Below are positions 20,890-35,600 of a DNA stretch of 64,000 nucleotides, piece after piece (the first letter of the stretch is position 1; every line of letters begins with the position of its first letter). The translations under genes and the position numbers were made by a program. The DNA is taken from the NCBI GenBank assembly GCA_029964075.1, contig CM057135.1, positions 18,006,863-18,070,862 on the forward strand. Reading direction: 5' to 3'. Under the pieces are notes generated by a model that made no database searches, had not been told where the DNA came from, and was given only the letters and a program-made list of their open reading frames with translations. The stretch comes from Patiria pectinifera (lineage: Eukaryota > Echinodermata > Asteroidea > Valvatida > Asterinidae).

Positions 20890-23618
20890 TGTACTTGTTA
20901 ATTTTTTAACACACGGCAGTATTTTCTGGGTGACAAACGCAATGTGATGATTTTCGATTCCAATACCCAATCTGACTATGAAATTTTGAGTTTTTTTGTG
21001 GTCTTGTACAATAGCCCAGTTGAATGTACCGGTATCTAACCCCAAAAAACACGTTAAAAAATAAATACACTGTTAGTCCTCTTGGCAATAAGGTAAACTG
21101 TTTAAGAAAAAACAACTCAGTATAATGGCCTTTAAAGCTACAATAACTACTGTGAACTCAAGAACAAATGAACAATGAACAATGTAATTTCCTTTCTTGA
21201 AATGTATCCGACTTGATTAGAACATGAAACTTCTGCCTCACTTTTTCTGACAAATTGTCGGTACATATTAATATTCCAGTAATAGTCCAGTAAGAATTGA
21301 CAATGACCCAGAAAATCATACTGTTCACAATCATATTGTTTCAGTTTAACTCTTTTACACTGCCAATATCCCAAAAACATGTTAGTAAGAATTGCTGTAT
21401 CATACATACTGATGGCATGCTGCATGTACATGTATATCTGCTTTGTGTAGGTGTCAATGCATATTACATACAAAATGTAATCTGAAGACTGCAAACAGAA
21501 CTAGAAGACCTCCATGTCCTCAAGTCGTTGGACATTATTTTTGCATTTTATCAGAGAATAAGTCATGCACCATGTGCACACCAACAAATGTTAAAATCAC
21601 TAATAATTATTTTTGGGAAACACCTCCAGTGCCAAATTGTACAATACTGGGATAGTTTGAAAAAGGTTATCATTGGGGTTGCTTATTTAAATGACACTTT
21701 AACTTTTCCATCACCAACACAAATGAACTTTAAAAATCCAATTTTGTAGATCTGATCCATTTGACAAATGAAACATTTGCGCAGCAAACAAGGACAATCG
21801 TCAGTAATTCCTAACTCTGAAATCCCACTTTCACATAGCTGTAGGTACTGTGATACATGCTTTGAAAATGCTGGAAGAATATGTTACCTTAAAATGGAAA
21901 CTTTCAATGGACGTCTCCAGCATACTGCACTTATCATTCCTAGTTGCATCACTGTTAAATTGATCGTTCACAAATGCCACTTACAAACCACATTAGCCAC
22001 AAATATTTGTAATGTGATCTCGATGCATTCTCTTCTTTTGCTAAATGTGTTTAAAAATCCGGGCATCCAAGGATTTATATTCAGATGTCTGATTTAGATA
22101 CACTTCATGTCAATTATTCGTGAAGTCTAGCCTTACCTACAAATTTCAATTTAAATGTTTGGCAATACAGTCTCGTACAATTGCCTTAAATACCATGACA
22201 TTAACCCTAATGTGTAACGGGTAAAGTGTGAATCCGTGCAACGTTTGATTTGTTCAGTTTTACAACAAACACTAGCATATACCTGGGCAAAGTTGGAATG
22301 ATGACCTAATTAGAGTATGTTGAAGGCTTTCTAAGTTTCTACTAGTACAGGGCGTGCACGGTCGAAGCAGGAATCGTATTTGATTTGCAATGTTTTGTGG
22401 GTCTTGCAAACAAAAACAGAACGTGTAGCACGTAAGCCTAGAGTTAACGTTGGAGAGATTTTCACACAACTGAAAAGGGTACAGCATTGAATCAATTCCT
22501 GTCTAAAGGAATTGAGCGCCATGAAATCGACAGAAGCTACCACAGTGTACTACTACAAGTCTACAAGCAACCAGTGAAGTGGATAAATTGCGGTATCTTA
22601 AAGTTACAGAACATTGTCAGACTGTACCTGCAAGGAGGTGTTTTGGAAAACAACTATAAGAAACATTCCCTCTGTCTGCATGCAAAGTTAACTTTGAAAG
22701 GATTACAACCTTTTGTGCATTTTGTGATGAAAGCAACAAATTTTGTATATTGGGGCATTACTGATTGTCTTTTAAGGGACATTCTTTGTTTTCGTATTGC
22801 AGTGTGCACAAACAATGATGCTAATTAAGGACTACATGTATTAGCATTCTGGGGCAATCCAACGCTACTTCATTACACTACCGTACTTCAACCACGAATG
22901 TAACTTAGCGCAATTTTTATTCAGTTGCATAATGTCATGTTGACATCAATTGTCATGAATATGACCACTACAGGTGCTAATGTTATGCATATTTTATGCA
23001 TATTTATGGCCTATATGAATTATTTTGAAAATGTTTAAATAATGATTTATTAGGCGTTACCAGTTAATATGCTCTACAGAACATTCATCCAAAAATATTA
23101 CATGTCAACACCCATCCTGTGTTACGATAGAAGTAGGCGAATGAAAACAATGTTTTGAATCCCCACAGTTCCTGTTGACAGACACAAAATATTTCATTAC
23201 TTGGACCTTTCGAAACTTCCACAATTCAGTGAATGTGCATAAAAATACGCAAGAAAAGCAACATCTAAACGAGAAGTAATCACAGAAACAGCAATTACCC
23301 ATTATCTAGGTGCGTTCACAATGTATTTGTCTATCTTTGTGCCAAATTTGGTGCTATAATCACAAATTGCACAATTACTGTCAATATTGTTGTTTACCTT
23401 TGTGTTTTTCCATGGAGCTTCAAATCCACGCTCCATGGTCCCCATCATAAGTGCACACAGAAACAAAGTCATCGCTACAGCATTCTGTTGCATTTGCATT
23501 TTGATGCTCAATATGGAAAATTCCATTTGTACAGTTGGCTTGTTCATAATTTGCAGATTCTCACATTGTATCTGAGACTTTGATGAGAGATTTCAGTACA
23601 GTACATTTGTAAACAATT
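20890..23618. other. Stretch without recognised genes
   Basis: Scattered short frames only, with no inverted-end element or tandem array recognised. The right part borders the end of the minus-strand HECT gene at 23619 and probably includes its 3' UTR. Confidence 0.4.
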
Positions 23619-26600
23619 TTACACCAACCCAAAGCCGTAACTATTTCTGATTGCCGTTACGAACGTTGGTGTGAATGAAGATGAGTCACATGACCTGGAC
23701 AATGTGATGCGGTGAATACAGGTGGATACCCTGGGCAGCATGTCATTGTGAAACTCCAAGGTTGGTTGGTCTTCATACCCCCCCAGCAATAGCTGTTTGG
23801 ATCCCGTGAAGAATTCTAAAAAATCTTCTAATGTGAATCCACCAGCGTCAGCATCTACATGTAAAAGGTAAAGAAATGTTTTTATTAATTTCAACTTTGG
23901 AAGTAATGCCATAAACTCCCACACTAAATTCTTTCAGAGTATAATTTTTTTTTATCGATTATTGATGCTTGGTAACATTTTCTCTGAATATCCACCTTGT
24001 CCCTATTGTGTTTGAATGATACAATATCTGTAATTGTTCAATAGCCATGGTACCAGTTCCTTTTAAATTCCAAGAATATTTTCCCATTATGGCTAGGGTA
24101 CAATATTGCAGGTGATGTATTGGGTGTAGTATAAAGTGGCACCCAGTAATATATCCACATTTTGTCCAGAGGGGGAGGAACATGGCCATTTTCAAGGGGG
24201 CTAGTGAATTTTTTGCCCCGGAAATTTCAGCATCTACTTTTAACAAATGTCATTTAAAAAGTGTGAGTGTCCAAGTAAAATAATGTCCAAAGCAGATGGG
24301 GGGGGGGGCACTTTGTCTACAGCTCAGCAATGTTAACAAAAGTATGTAACCCTTACATCCAAACTAGATGTATATCACACTACACTTGGCATGCAAAACA
24401 AATTCACCCAAAAAAATTCTACAAAACAAGAACAATATGAATATTGAGGGGGGAGGGGGGAACAGGAGGTTGGTAGGGAGCTGTTGCTAAAATGTTGAGT
24501 CCAAACAAAGGAAGTGTTCTTGGCCCTTTGTTGTTCAATATTTACACGATGGACCTGTTCAAGATTACCAAGAATTCACTGTACGACTATGCTGACAATG
24601 TAACTCTGATCGTGACAGTTGATTGACCTCGCATTGACAGGGTACTCCATACTGCCCGATTTCTTTATGATGGCAATGCTATGTGTGATCTGGGCCATGG
24701 ACGTAATGGCAGTAATGTATTTATGCTGTACAAGATACGGTCCAATCTGCTTCATACACTGTACGGTTATGTCCCTGAGCTGTATGTGCCGGCAAGAAAT
24801 ACTTGGCTTGCATCGTCTCTGCGTCCGCTTTACTCTGCAGCCGATGAGATGTCGCACCAGCCAGTTCCAGTGTTGTTTCTTGCCCAGTGTCGTACAGCTA
24901 TGGAATTCCTTACATGGTGACATATATGCAGCAGGCAGTGTACATACTTTTAAGTCAATGGCCAACAGGTGTGTGGAGGTTGCTATAAAGCAACTGAAAG
25001 TGCTTGACATCATCGCCATAGACAAACAACGACGTGAGGCTAAAATAATCGAAGTCAGTATTCCTGCAGACGGCAACATCAGAAGGACGTTTTCCGAGAA
25101 ACTTGACATACCCAGACCTGAGGATGTATAGATCCAGAAAATGTGGCACGTCAAGGCCACAATACATCCTGTCATCATCGGTTCAACTGGTTTCATACTG
25201 AAGGACACAGTTCAACAGGCTGAACACCTTGGGGTACAGACACACCTTCTCCAACCGACAGTCATCCTCCAAACATGCAACATCACCCGTCGCTTCCTAA
25301 ACCAAACCATCTAGCTCCTGGTGCATCATCAACTACGATGGAAACCTACAACGGACAAAGTGGCTAAACTGCTTTTTCTTTGGACTTATCAAAGTCTCGA
25401 AAAACTGTAGTCCACTGGCTGATAAGCTATGTTTACTAGAAATAATAATAATAATGAGGATTAGGGGTAAGAGGCTCCATGATTGCTGATAGTCATATTT
25501 TTTTTGGCGGGGGGGGGGGGGCAAAATTGCCTCTTCTGAGGGGGAGATGGGAGGTGATGCAAACTGTTAATGATACAATCAATAACAAAAATAGATCACA
25601 ATCTGTCATTGACCTCACCTCCAGTACCACATTTCTCCAAGAAATCTAGGAAATGCATTGTTGTTGCTTCCTCTTTCTCTCTGTTGTTGCTTCCCTCTTC
25701 ACTGTATTTGATATCAAAGAGGTCAAATACCTGGTCTGCATCAAGTTTGCGGTCAGCAACATTGCCAAAGATACTCCGTATGCAATCTAGATAAATAACA
25801 GACACCATAGTATGACAGATTGCTACATATGGAGGAAAATCAACAAATCTCCAAACTTTACACCCCAGGTAAACTTGTGGGTCTTTCCATTGTGCTGGTT
25901 GTTCATCTTGTTGAATATCTACCTTACTGTCACTCAAATTGGTTTCCAAACTGAAATTCATAAGAGTCATTTCGTGTAATTACTTCATGTATGTGTCCAC
26001 GCACAAAAAAAGAGAATGTTTCTATGCTTTGTGGTATGAAAGAACTTGGGGAACAAGTAACCAAAAAATATTTTTAAAACTTTTATTTTGCCCGTTGCCA
26101 TGTTACGGGCCATTATGTGTTTTGGCCATTCCTTTAGGCAATTTTGAGGTTGCAAAAATTCATTTTTTGCGTTATTTTCAAAGGTCATCAAGCCAAACTG
26201 CGAAGTAATATCAACAAAAGTAACTATATCACGACAAAGTGTCATTCTTACCCTTACAAGAAAAAATATAAAAACACTTCTGAAAAAATCCCCTTTATAT
26301 TAGTCCCTAACCCTACAATACAGCACGTTTTTGCAAGTAGCAAAACTTCATTTTTAAACCCATTTTTAACCGTCCAAAGTGGCAGTTAACAGGGCACTCG
26401 AATAATTTCCCTTCGGCTAAGGTTAGTTCAGACATTGGTCTTTGCATATCTGGTGAGAAAATCTTGGGTTATTGTATATCCTTTGCATGGGCGTAGCCAG
26501 CGGGGGTAAGGGGGCTATTTACACCCCCCCCCCCAATATTTTCTAAATACTGCCCTTTTCCATTCAAATGACCTTTTTTCACCAGCGCTTACCTGCCCCC

Positions 26601-29600
26601 CCCCCCCAATATTTAGTGAAGAGTGCCCTTTTTTTAACAAGTCCCCTTTTTCTGAGCAAGTGCCCTTTTTAAACAGAAGTCGTGCCCTTTGTTGTCCAAG
26701 CGGCCTTTCCGGGTGCCTTTTTGGGGGAATTACGTGCATGTATCGCCCTCAAAAGCACCATATAGTGTCTATTAGTGTGCACAACCGTCGGTTTTGAAGA
26801 GCGCCCCATCGATAGATGGTACCAGCCCACCCCCTGCCACCCCTCTTCCTACTCCAGTACTCATTATGAGCAATGACCCCTCTGATCCCCTCCCAAAGAA
26901 TTCAACATGTTTGATTGTTCCCTCCTTTGTCAACTTCAAATACCTTGGGGAGTGAATATCATCTGTCCGCTCTCAAACCATGTTATATTTGTATACCATT
27001 TTACCTGGATATGACTGGGCATATACGCATATTGCTTCATGCAATAGAAGTCCATTCCTCTTAGCAGTGTGTTCAACTGTGCATGCTGGTTGAATATCAG
27101 GTAGTGTTTGCATGCAGCACTCATTAGTTCTTTCTTGTTGGCAAGATTTAGCACCTTCCTCCAGTTGACCTCCGTCAACACGAGGTCAAATCCTTCCTGC
27201 TGACATGCATTTTGAATGCCCTCTTCTGTAGTGGCGTCATTGACCTGTTTACACACAACAAAAAAACCATCAGTCCACATGGAAACATATGCTGATGCGG
27301 GTCCGGCCCCAAAGACTTTAACAGGTAAATTCGTCATAAACCAAATTTTACCCTCAAATATTAAAAACAAAAGATGGCTTGTTAATGGAGCACCAACACT
27401 GTTGAAAGGGCAACCATGGTTACCTTATAATAGACAAGTGGCTGTCCCATTTACTACATCCAATTACAAATTACAATAAAAATGAAATTGAACTCTCATC
27501 AATTTCACAATGAACTTAATCAACAATGAAATCAATAAATTCCAAAAAAATAATTGGAAAGAATTTTGTATATGGGATCACCTTCACTTATTTTGCAAAA
27601 AATGACTTGTCGAGTAACAAGAAATGCAAATCTATTAAATAAAGAGACTGACTTTGTGCATGAGGGCTAATCTTTGCGACCAGAGTCGGGGACTTGTCAG
27701 CTGGATGATATGGCCCGCCAGCGTGCAAAAAAGGAAGTGTTAAATTTATTTTGTTCAATTAAAAAAACCTAATAATTTTAATCCATAATTCAGGCATATC
27801 GTAATTCAATTTGATAAACAAACCACCGGGGTAGAGTTTTAGAAATAAATCTAGTTTGAGTTCTTGAAGTTTTTACCACTCAGGTAAATGTTTTTGTGAC
27901 AGCATTTTTTGTTGCAATGGCCTTCCATACACAGGCAAAACATGCATATATTCAACAAAATGGCGGGCGCAGAAAAATCAGAGTTGTGCAGCGCTAGCGC
28001 TGTTGATGTTGCACAAGCAAGTCCTTGGTGTGATGAAAAAGAAGAGACTCTTGTGGAAATGTGGAGTCAAAGGAACTGCCTGTTCGATGTATCCTCCAGG
28101 GGATACAGTAACAGGCAGCTGAAGAGACAGTCCATTCAGGAATGTTCGTCTGTTCTTGGGATAGCAGGTACGGTCATGACTGTGTGCCTGTGGCATGGCC
28201 ATGATGGCAGTGTAGGCCTAGTCGTCGTACGCGTATGCATCATTGCATGCTATATAAATTCAGTAATTGCTATAGTAATACATGTATGTAGCTTTGTAAA
28301 TTGTGTACGTGATCCCGATATGGAAAGATTCCCATATTTGGCCATCACAAATTTTTCCCTTGAATGACCTATCAGTTCAGTGGTGCACCCAGGATTTGGT
28401 TTTTTGGCATGTTTGGGGGACATGAAAGCCATGATGGGTTGGGGGCTCAATTTTTTTTTTCTCCAAAAATGCTGCCCAAAACTTTTGGCCGTAGAAAAGA
28501 ATTGTATTGGGGGATGGCAAACTATTTGATACTTTAATACACCCCTAATATAGTACTGCTCGAAAATAGGCCACAGAGGGCATGGAGGACCAACATCACC
28601 AAGTAACATCGTGGGACTAAAAAAAACAAACTGACAACCTCTTGGGGGGGGGGGGGGGTGACTCAAGCCCCTGAGGCCCCCCCCCCCTTTTCCTAATAAT
28701 GTTTGCTTTGAACCTTATTTTAGTTTAAGAACAATTTAAGTGTAATGACATTTCATCCAAAATGTTCCAGTGCATTCGGTAAATAGTTCTTCTTTATTTC
28801 CTCTATTTACATACTTGAAAATATTAAACTGTTTATACATATATTTTTTCTGAAACATGAAATGCACACAACACATTTTATTAATTCATTAAAGGTTACA
28901 TTTATGATGTTCTGTATATTGCTTTTCTCCAAACAGCCATGAACCTACAACAAATATTCATGTAGAGTGTATAAATAAATGGATAAAATATCTTACAGTT
29001 GATTCATTTTATGTCTTCAGTTGATGACATCAGCAAAAAAATGACGTCTCTGCGGACACAGTATTCCAGATTGGTCAAGCCTCTACCTAGTGGATCTGGT
29101 GCAAAAAAAAAGACCCCCGGCAGGAATGGATTCTGAAGAATCTAGATTTCTTGGCACCCCATTTGAAGGCGAGACCTTCTGTCTCAAACCTCAAGGTAAT
29201 CAAATAAATGTTTTCATTGTAAACCTACATATATGTCACGGCCATAGAGTAATATTAAATTACTAGAGTGCTAACTTGTCATTCTGCATGTGGAGACGCT
29301 TTGAAGCCGTCCTGGGCGTAGACATTTTTAATTCATGTGCATGTTTGTAAAACATAATGAAATTAGATGTATTTAATTTGGAAAGTATACTCTACATGCA
29401 ACGGGCAAGTAGAACATACGCAAACAACCCCAGCGTGTCATTGACGGTTAAAAAAAAATGTGACTGCAAAAAGCATCTGCAGCGAATACATGCACGAGCA
29501 AACTGACAGGCTCATTTGCTGGTCGTGCATTTCGATTTTGGGCGCATTGGCTTCGATAACTCACCGGTATGGAATACCAACGCAGATATGCAAATAGCCG

Positions 29601-32600
29601 TACAAAAGCCGTACAAAATTGCTAGGTCTCCATAGGTTTGTGCACAAACATGGATGCACCCAGCCGGCATAACTTTGTACACGAATAGCGCTTTAGTTAA
29701 TTTAATATAACTCTATGGTCAAGGCATTGCTAGAGAAGTTCGAAGAGAAGATTTCAAATTGTTTATACACCCCCCCCCCCTTCAATAACAAATATTACTT
29801 ATCCTTTAGTTGCACTGTTGTGTTCGCAGTGTAATTTTTGCATATGGTCATACAAAGTGCAAAAGTGTAGTGCAAGATTGCTTAGGCCTACACAATGCTA
29901 TTCTGCCATTCTACAGATCCCTCCTCAGAGGAAAAGTAGTCGCACAACAAATCACGGTGCTCTTTTGCAGAGTACACATGATTGTTTGTTTTTGGTAATG
30001 CTGCTTTTGGCAGGTTCACTAGTGTTCTCCACCTTCCTGGTACTATCTCACTGGTTGAAGGGTTTTCTGAGTCAGCAAACCCTGGGGGTACATACACTGC
30101 TTTTGCTGTTTTATGCGAACGCAGGAAGTTGTGCAGTGAGCAAGCGCAGAGAACAATAATCTCAACCTTTTCCGGTGAAAGGACTATCGGGTTTAGCAGG
30201 ACACGAAACCGATTGGCTAGTATGCCAAATGCATTTTCAACCACTCTTCTAGCTCTTGATAATCTGTAATTGAACACCCTTTCTTTTCTGGACAACTGCC
30301 TCTTACTATAAGGCTTCATCAGATCTTTCCTTAAAGGAAATGCATCATCTGCTACCATGACATAAGGCAGCTGCTTGGTTGGATCACCTTGCAGTGGAGC
30401 AGAGCCTGGGATGTTCAGTGCATTCCCTTTAAGTGCACGAAACAACGAGGAGTATGAAAACACTCCTCCATCGGCAGCTCTGCCAATGCATCCAACATCA
30501 ACATATAAGAACTTGTAATCTGCATCGACCAACCCTAATAGAACAATACTGAAGGTGTGCTTATAGTTATAGTACATGGACCCACTGTTACCAGGAGGTT
30601 TGATGCGAATGTGCTTCCCATCTAAAGCACCAATACAATTGGGGAAGTTCCAGCATGTCTCAAACTGGCTCGCAACTTTCTTCCATTCGTCAGGAGTATC
30701 TGGAATCTGGAGGAAAATAATATAAATTTGTGTTAAATTTGATTTTTTTTCTCAGATTGATTCGATTCAACAGGATGATGGAGAAGATGATGAAGCAGAT
30801 GATAACACCAGTGTGGCTGTGGTGCAAGATGACATCCCGAAACCATCTGCAAACACCCCAGACAACAAAAAGAAAAAGCGAAAGATTTAGGAGGATGAAT
30901 TCAGTGTCATCAAGTCTCTGCAGAAAGTTCTGGAGGAGCCAGAGGAAGATGACGACACTGTTTTTGCTAAATATATCACAAGAGAAGATGAAAGAACGAA
31001 ACTTATTTTGCGACAGAAGTTTCAAAATTTGATTGTTGAAGCAAGAATGGGCGAGCTGATGCCTTACCAAGGACCACATGCATTTTCAGAGATGTGATTT
31101 CTTGATGGTTTTTGCCTCAACATTTATATATTGAAACTTTTGCTGTAATAGAATTTTTTTCAAATACTGCTCCCAGTTTACCAAATTTAGTAAGGCCCCC
31201 ACCCCCCCCCCCAAAAAAGTACTCGGTCTCTGGTCAGCGCACGCGTCGATTTTAATCATGCGCGTCAACCGTTTTTTTTCCCTTCAAATTAACACGGAAG
31301 CTACAACAGCGCCTTCTATTGCTGCACCTCCTCAAAATTTGTGTACCAAGGATGGGGAAATTGCACCAAGGCAAATGATTAGGGGCACCAAGGCAAATTA
31401 TGGAGGACACCAATGTATAATGAGGACACAAAAAAGCAAAATAGTACATACCTTGTCTGTACAATTCAAGCTTGAAAGAAAAAGCCACCAAAAAAACCCA
31501 AAATGCGTCGCCCAATCAATTCCGGAATTTCGGTCTGACCAGAGACCTATTTGTTTTAAAAAAAATTTGGCCTAACGCCCACAATTTTTCCATTTCTGAA
31601 AATTACAGCAAAAGCAAATGTTATTGCTATTGCAACTTTAAAGTTTTCGTAATTTTTATCCCCCTTTGGATCTGTCTGTGTGTGTGTTTTGTTTTACTTT
31701 ATTAGGAACATGAAATTTGGTTTTTGGGGCCGACAGGTTAAATGTTTCTTCCGTTTATATAATCCACGTTGTGCTTTCTTTAATAAGATTGTATAAATTC
31801 TTGCCACTATTTTTTATTAACGATTTTAAGCTGCTGATTTATTTATTGAACAAATACATGTATTCGTTGATATACCTTCATGAATTCTCCTTCCAAAGCT
31901 TTGTGTATTGCCAGGCAGGTTTCCAACACAATCCCTGAAATTGTCCTTTCTCCAACTCGATAAAGGAATGACAGGCTTGCAAAGCTTTCACCTTGGATAT
32001 TGGAATAAAATAAACCCATACCAATTAACATGTGACATGACCAAATGAATTAAATTTCCCAATAAATCGTTAACATCGAAGAGCCTTTATTGGCCCCTAA
32101 TTTGTTTGTAAAATTTGTTGTTGTTTTTTAAAATCCAGTCAGATTTCCCTTATGCATAAACAGAGATCACTATTTCAGTGACATGCCTTTAATTGAATGC
32201 TTTCTGTTCAATCTCAACGGGAATTTCTTGAATAAAAAGATACAACAGAAAAAATAAAAATTAAATTTGGTGTTTAAGAAATTTGTTTAATACACAAACA
32301 TACCCCTCCACTACTTAAACCCCCCTCATTTGGAATCCGACCTTGGTTTAATAATTTTTTTTTGTCCGAGGGCGCTGTTACCAGTTAAAAAGTTTTGTGT
32401 ACATGTGTTGCCCGATCAGGATGTTTCGACGCGCTGACGCAATTTTCATACACTAGCCTGAATAAGAGAATCACACGTGACAGCGTTTCAGCCAACCAGG
32501 ATAAAGAACAAACAAGGTGTATACTAGTGCCCTTTGGATCAACACTGAAGTTGCGTTAGCTTCCAGTTTTAATGGTTCCAAATTTACTTCAGTGGGCGTG

Positions 32601-35600
32601 GTTTAGACTGAACCGACGTCAAACTATATTTACAAACCAGATAGACGACCCAGTTGGGGAAGCTCTAATCAATGAGGGAAACGGGCAAGAAACATTAAGT
32701 ATCCCAAAAGTATCCCACCCCATTTATACAAGGGATCAGCCTACGTCTTCAAAACAAACAAATTTGCTGAATAGGCCTAAATAGAGATCCGTGTTAAAAT
32801 TACCAGTGGCCAAGAATCTAAGTGTTTTCGCCAGTCGCTCCTCCGGGCGGATGCTGAGTCGGAAAGTTGTGTCTTGTTTCTGGATGTCCTTTCGAATTTT
32901 CGTCAAAATTTCGTCAAACGCGCCTTGGTCTAGTCGGAGAAATCTCTTGAAGTCTTCTGGACTTTCTGACAAGAACTCTTCTATTAAATTTACATACGCC
33001 CCACTTTCTTCACGAACCTTAATGAATGGTTTTACCCAAACTTTCCTGTTTCTCGAACTCCTTTTTCTTTTTCTCCTTCTTCTTGTTATCAACAGGGTGA
33101 CGATAGCAGCGGCGATAATTTTTCTTTTAGTTTTAGCCATCGAAAAAGTAATTAAATGTGCCGCCTAAATAAAAGAACGCGCATGCGCTATTCGTAAGCA
33201 GTCGTCAAGTACGCGCTGTGACGTCGTACGGTGTGCGGTGTACTACGACCCGACTGCGATTCAAGTTGGCAGTCGGATCGTAGTCAGGATCGTATAGTGT
33301 GCGGTGGCCTTCAGAAAGCCTTTGACCTTGTTTGGCAAGAGGGCCTGTGTGCAATCCTGAGAAAATGTAATGTCAGCAAGGGAGTTGTCAATGCCATTGA
33401 TGGCCCTGTACAAAGCATCTCAAAGTGCAGTCCTATATGGAGATCAGATCAGTGAATGGTTCCACACACGAGTAGGAGTTAGGCAAGGCTGCTTTTTGTC
33501 TCCAACAATCTTCAACATATTCCTTGAACACATCATAACAGAAGCTCTACCAGATTTTCAGGGTTCAGTCAAGATAGGATGCATAAAAGTGTCAAACTTG
33601 AGATTTGCCGACGACATGACCTTGTAGCAGGATTGGCAGAAGAACTGAGAGAGATAACAACAAGGTTGAAGCGAAGTACAAGGAATTATGGGATGGAGAT
33701 TTGCTCAGTCAAAAGCAAAGTTATGAAGATGGGGTCAGATGAGGAAGTCAAAGACTCAGTAGTCACCCAGTTTAAGTACCTTGGCTCAACAATCACAAAG
33801 GATGCAAGATCTGTAGCTGTAAAATCAAAATAAGGATTGCAACTGCCACCTCAGCCTTAGCAAAATTGAAACACATCTGGGGTGACAAGAACATCTCCAT
33901 GGCCTCAAAAATGCAGCTACTGCGGGCCCTGATAACATCTATCTTCTCTTATGGTTGTGAGACCTGGACAATAACAGCAGAGACAGAGTAGAGAATCAAC
34001 GCCTTTGAGATGAATTGTACGCGGAGACTGCTCCAGGTTCAGTACTCAAGCCACACCACTAACCAAGTTGTGCGTGAGCTAATGGACAGCTATAATGGAG
34101 GGTGGGACAGATGGTAGAAAATTAAAACAGCAAAAATGTGGGCAGACAACATCAAGGAGTGGACTGGTCTTAACTGGGCACAACTTCTTAGAACAGCAGA
34201 AGACAGAAACAAATGGAGGAACTGTGTGACAAAAACCATCATAACGTCGCCCCTACGGCCCGAAAACTATGGGACAGAAGGAAGGAAGGATATATCCTTC
34301 AATTCTGCATCCTACCTTTTGAAGCACATTTCTCCTTGATGCTTCAGCAATCCAGGAAATATGCAGTGTTGGGTTTTCTTCACTGATGAGTAGCTCAGCT
34401 ATTACTGGGTGTAAGAATGGTAGTGACTGCCTCCCATGCAGCACCGCGGCGGCAAATATTTTTCCAACTGCATGCAATGTGCCGTCAGCAATGGCACTGG
34501 CACTCCCCCTAGGGAGCATCATCCCTGAGAAAAACAAAATATCCATTTCATCTGTAAATCAATAGACAACATCTGGAAACACTAGGCTATAATATACAAA
34601 TAATGAATGTTTTGCATTCGTGCAATGGTGAGAATAGTTTCATGAGTTGAAAGATTGAATTTTCCATTCAACGAGGTGAAGCCAAGTTGAATGGAACATT
34701 TAGGCCTAATCTTTCAAGGAATGAAAATATTCTCACCATTGCACGAATGCAAAACATGCAATCAAATGACAAGATTTAACTGGGTGTTATATAACAGTAA
34801 TCGACAATGCGAAAATAATTGCATAACATTATAGGCCAAAAAAAAAATCTCCGGTTTCTGGTATGGAGCTTGCCCAAAAAGTGGTGCAGCGACGCGGCTT
34901 TTTATATATTTTTACCTTATTTTTTTGCTTCAAATGTCGGATGATGACTGCAAATGGTGCCCGACTAAACTTAGTGCAAATGTATGGGAGTCCAGAGAGG
35001 CCACATAAAGCTTATTCTCGACCATAACCCAATCTAAAAAACACGTTAATATTGTGCAGCAGCAGAATTCCAGTCAAACCAGTGAGTTTGGCGGTTTTGA
35101 GACATCATCTTTCATTGAAAAAAAACCTTTTTTATTTTGCCGACGCGCATGGCTACGGTGACGCGCGCGCATACCAGAAACCGGAGACTTGGGGGGGGGG
35201 GGGCCATATCAACCTACTAACAGTTATTTGTAGGTACTCAGCTGCTCAGCAAGTGCCAGTGAAATGGCATTATCAACATAAAGAGCTCCGGTATCTCCCA
35301 CCCCCTGTACAGTATTTTTCAAGCACACAAACAAAATGTGGTAATTGCTTTTTGAAAAAAAAATTCTCAACACATAGAGTGTGGTTGTCAGGTCAACATG
35401 AACAACACGACCTCTTGATGTCATGAGTGAAAAAATACCAACTAGCATCCCATTTGTGGTGGATGGTTACATTGGATGGAAATACTAAAACAGGAGATGG
35501 GAGTGTACTTCCGTCAAGTAAAACCGTTTCCCAAGGGGATGACAAACTTGAACATATCTAAAATATATGCTTACCAGGATCGCCACACAGAAAATGATCC

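Noticed and set aside
24576-25208. 210-codon minus-strand frame
   Set aside because: It is antisense to a LINE remnant whose plus-strand pieces match known LINE tail motifs.
30730-31032. 100-codon plus-strand frame
   Set aside because: It overlaps the third MADF exon in a different frame; the frame with acceptor and phase support is the MADF one.
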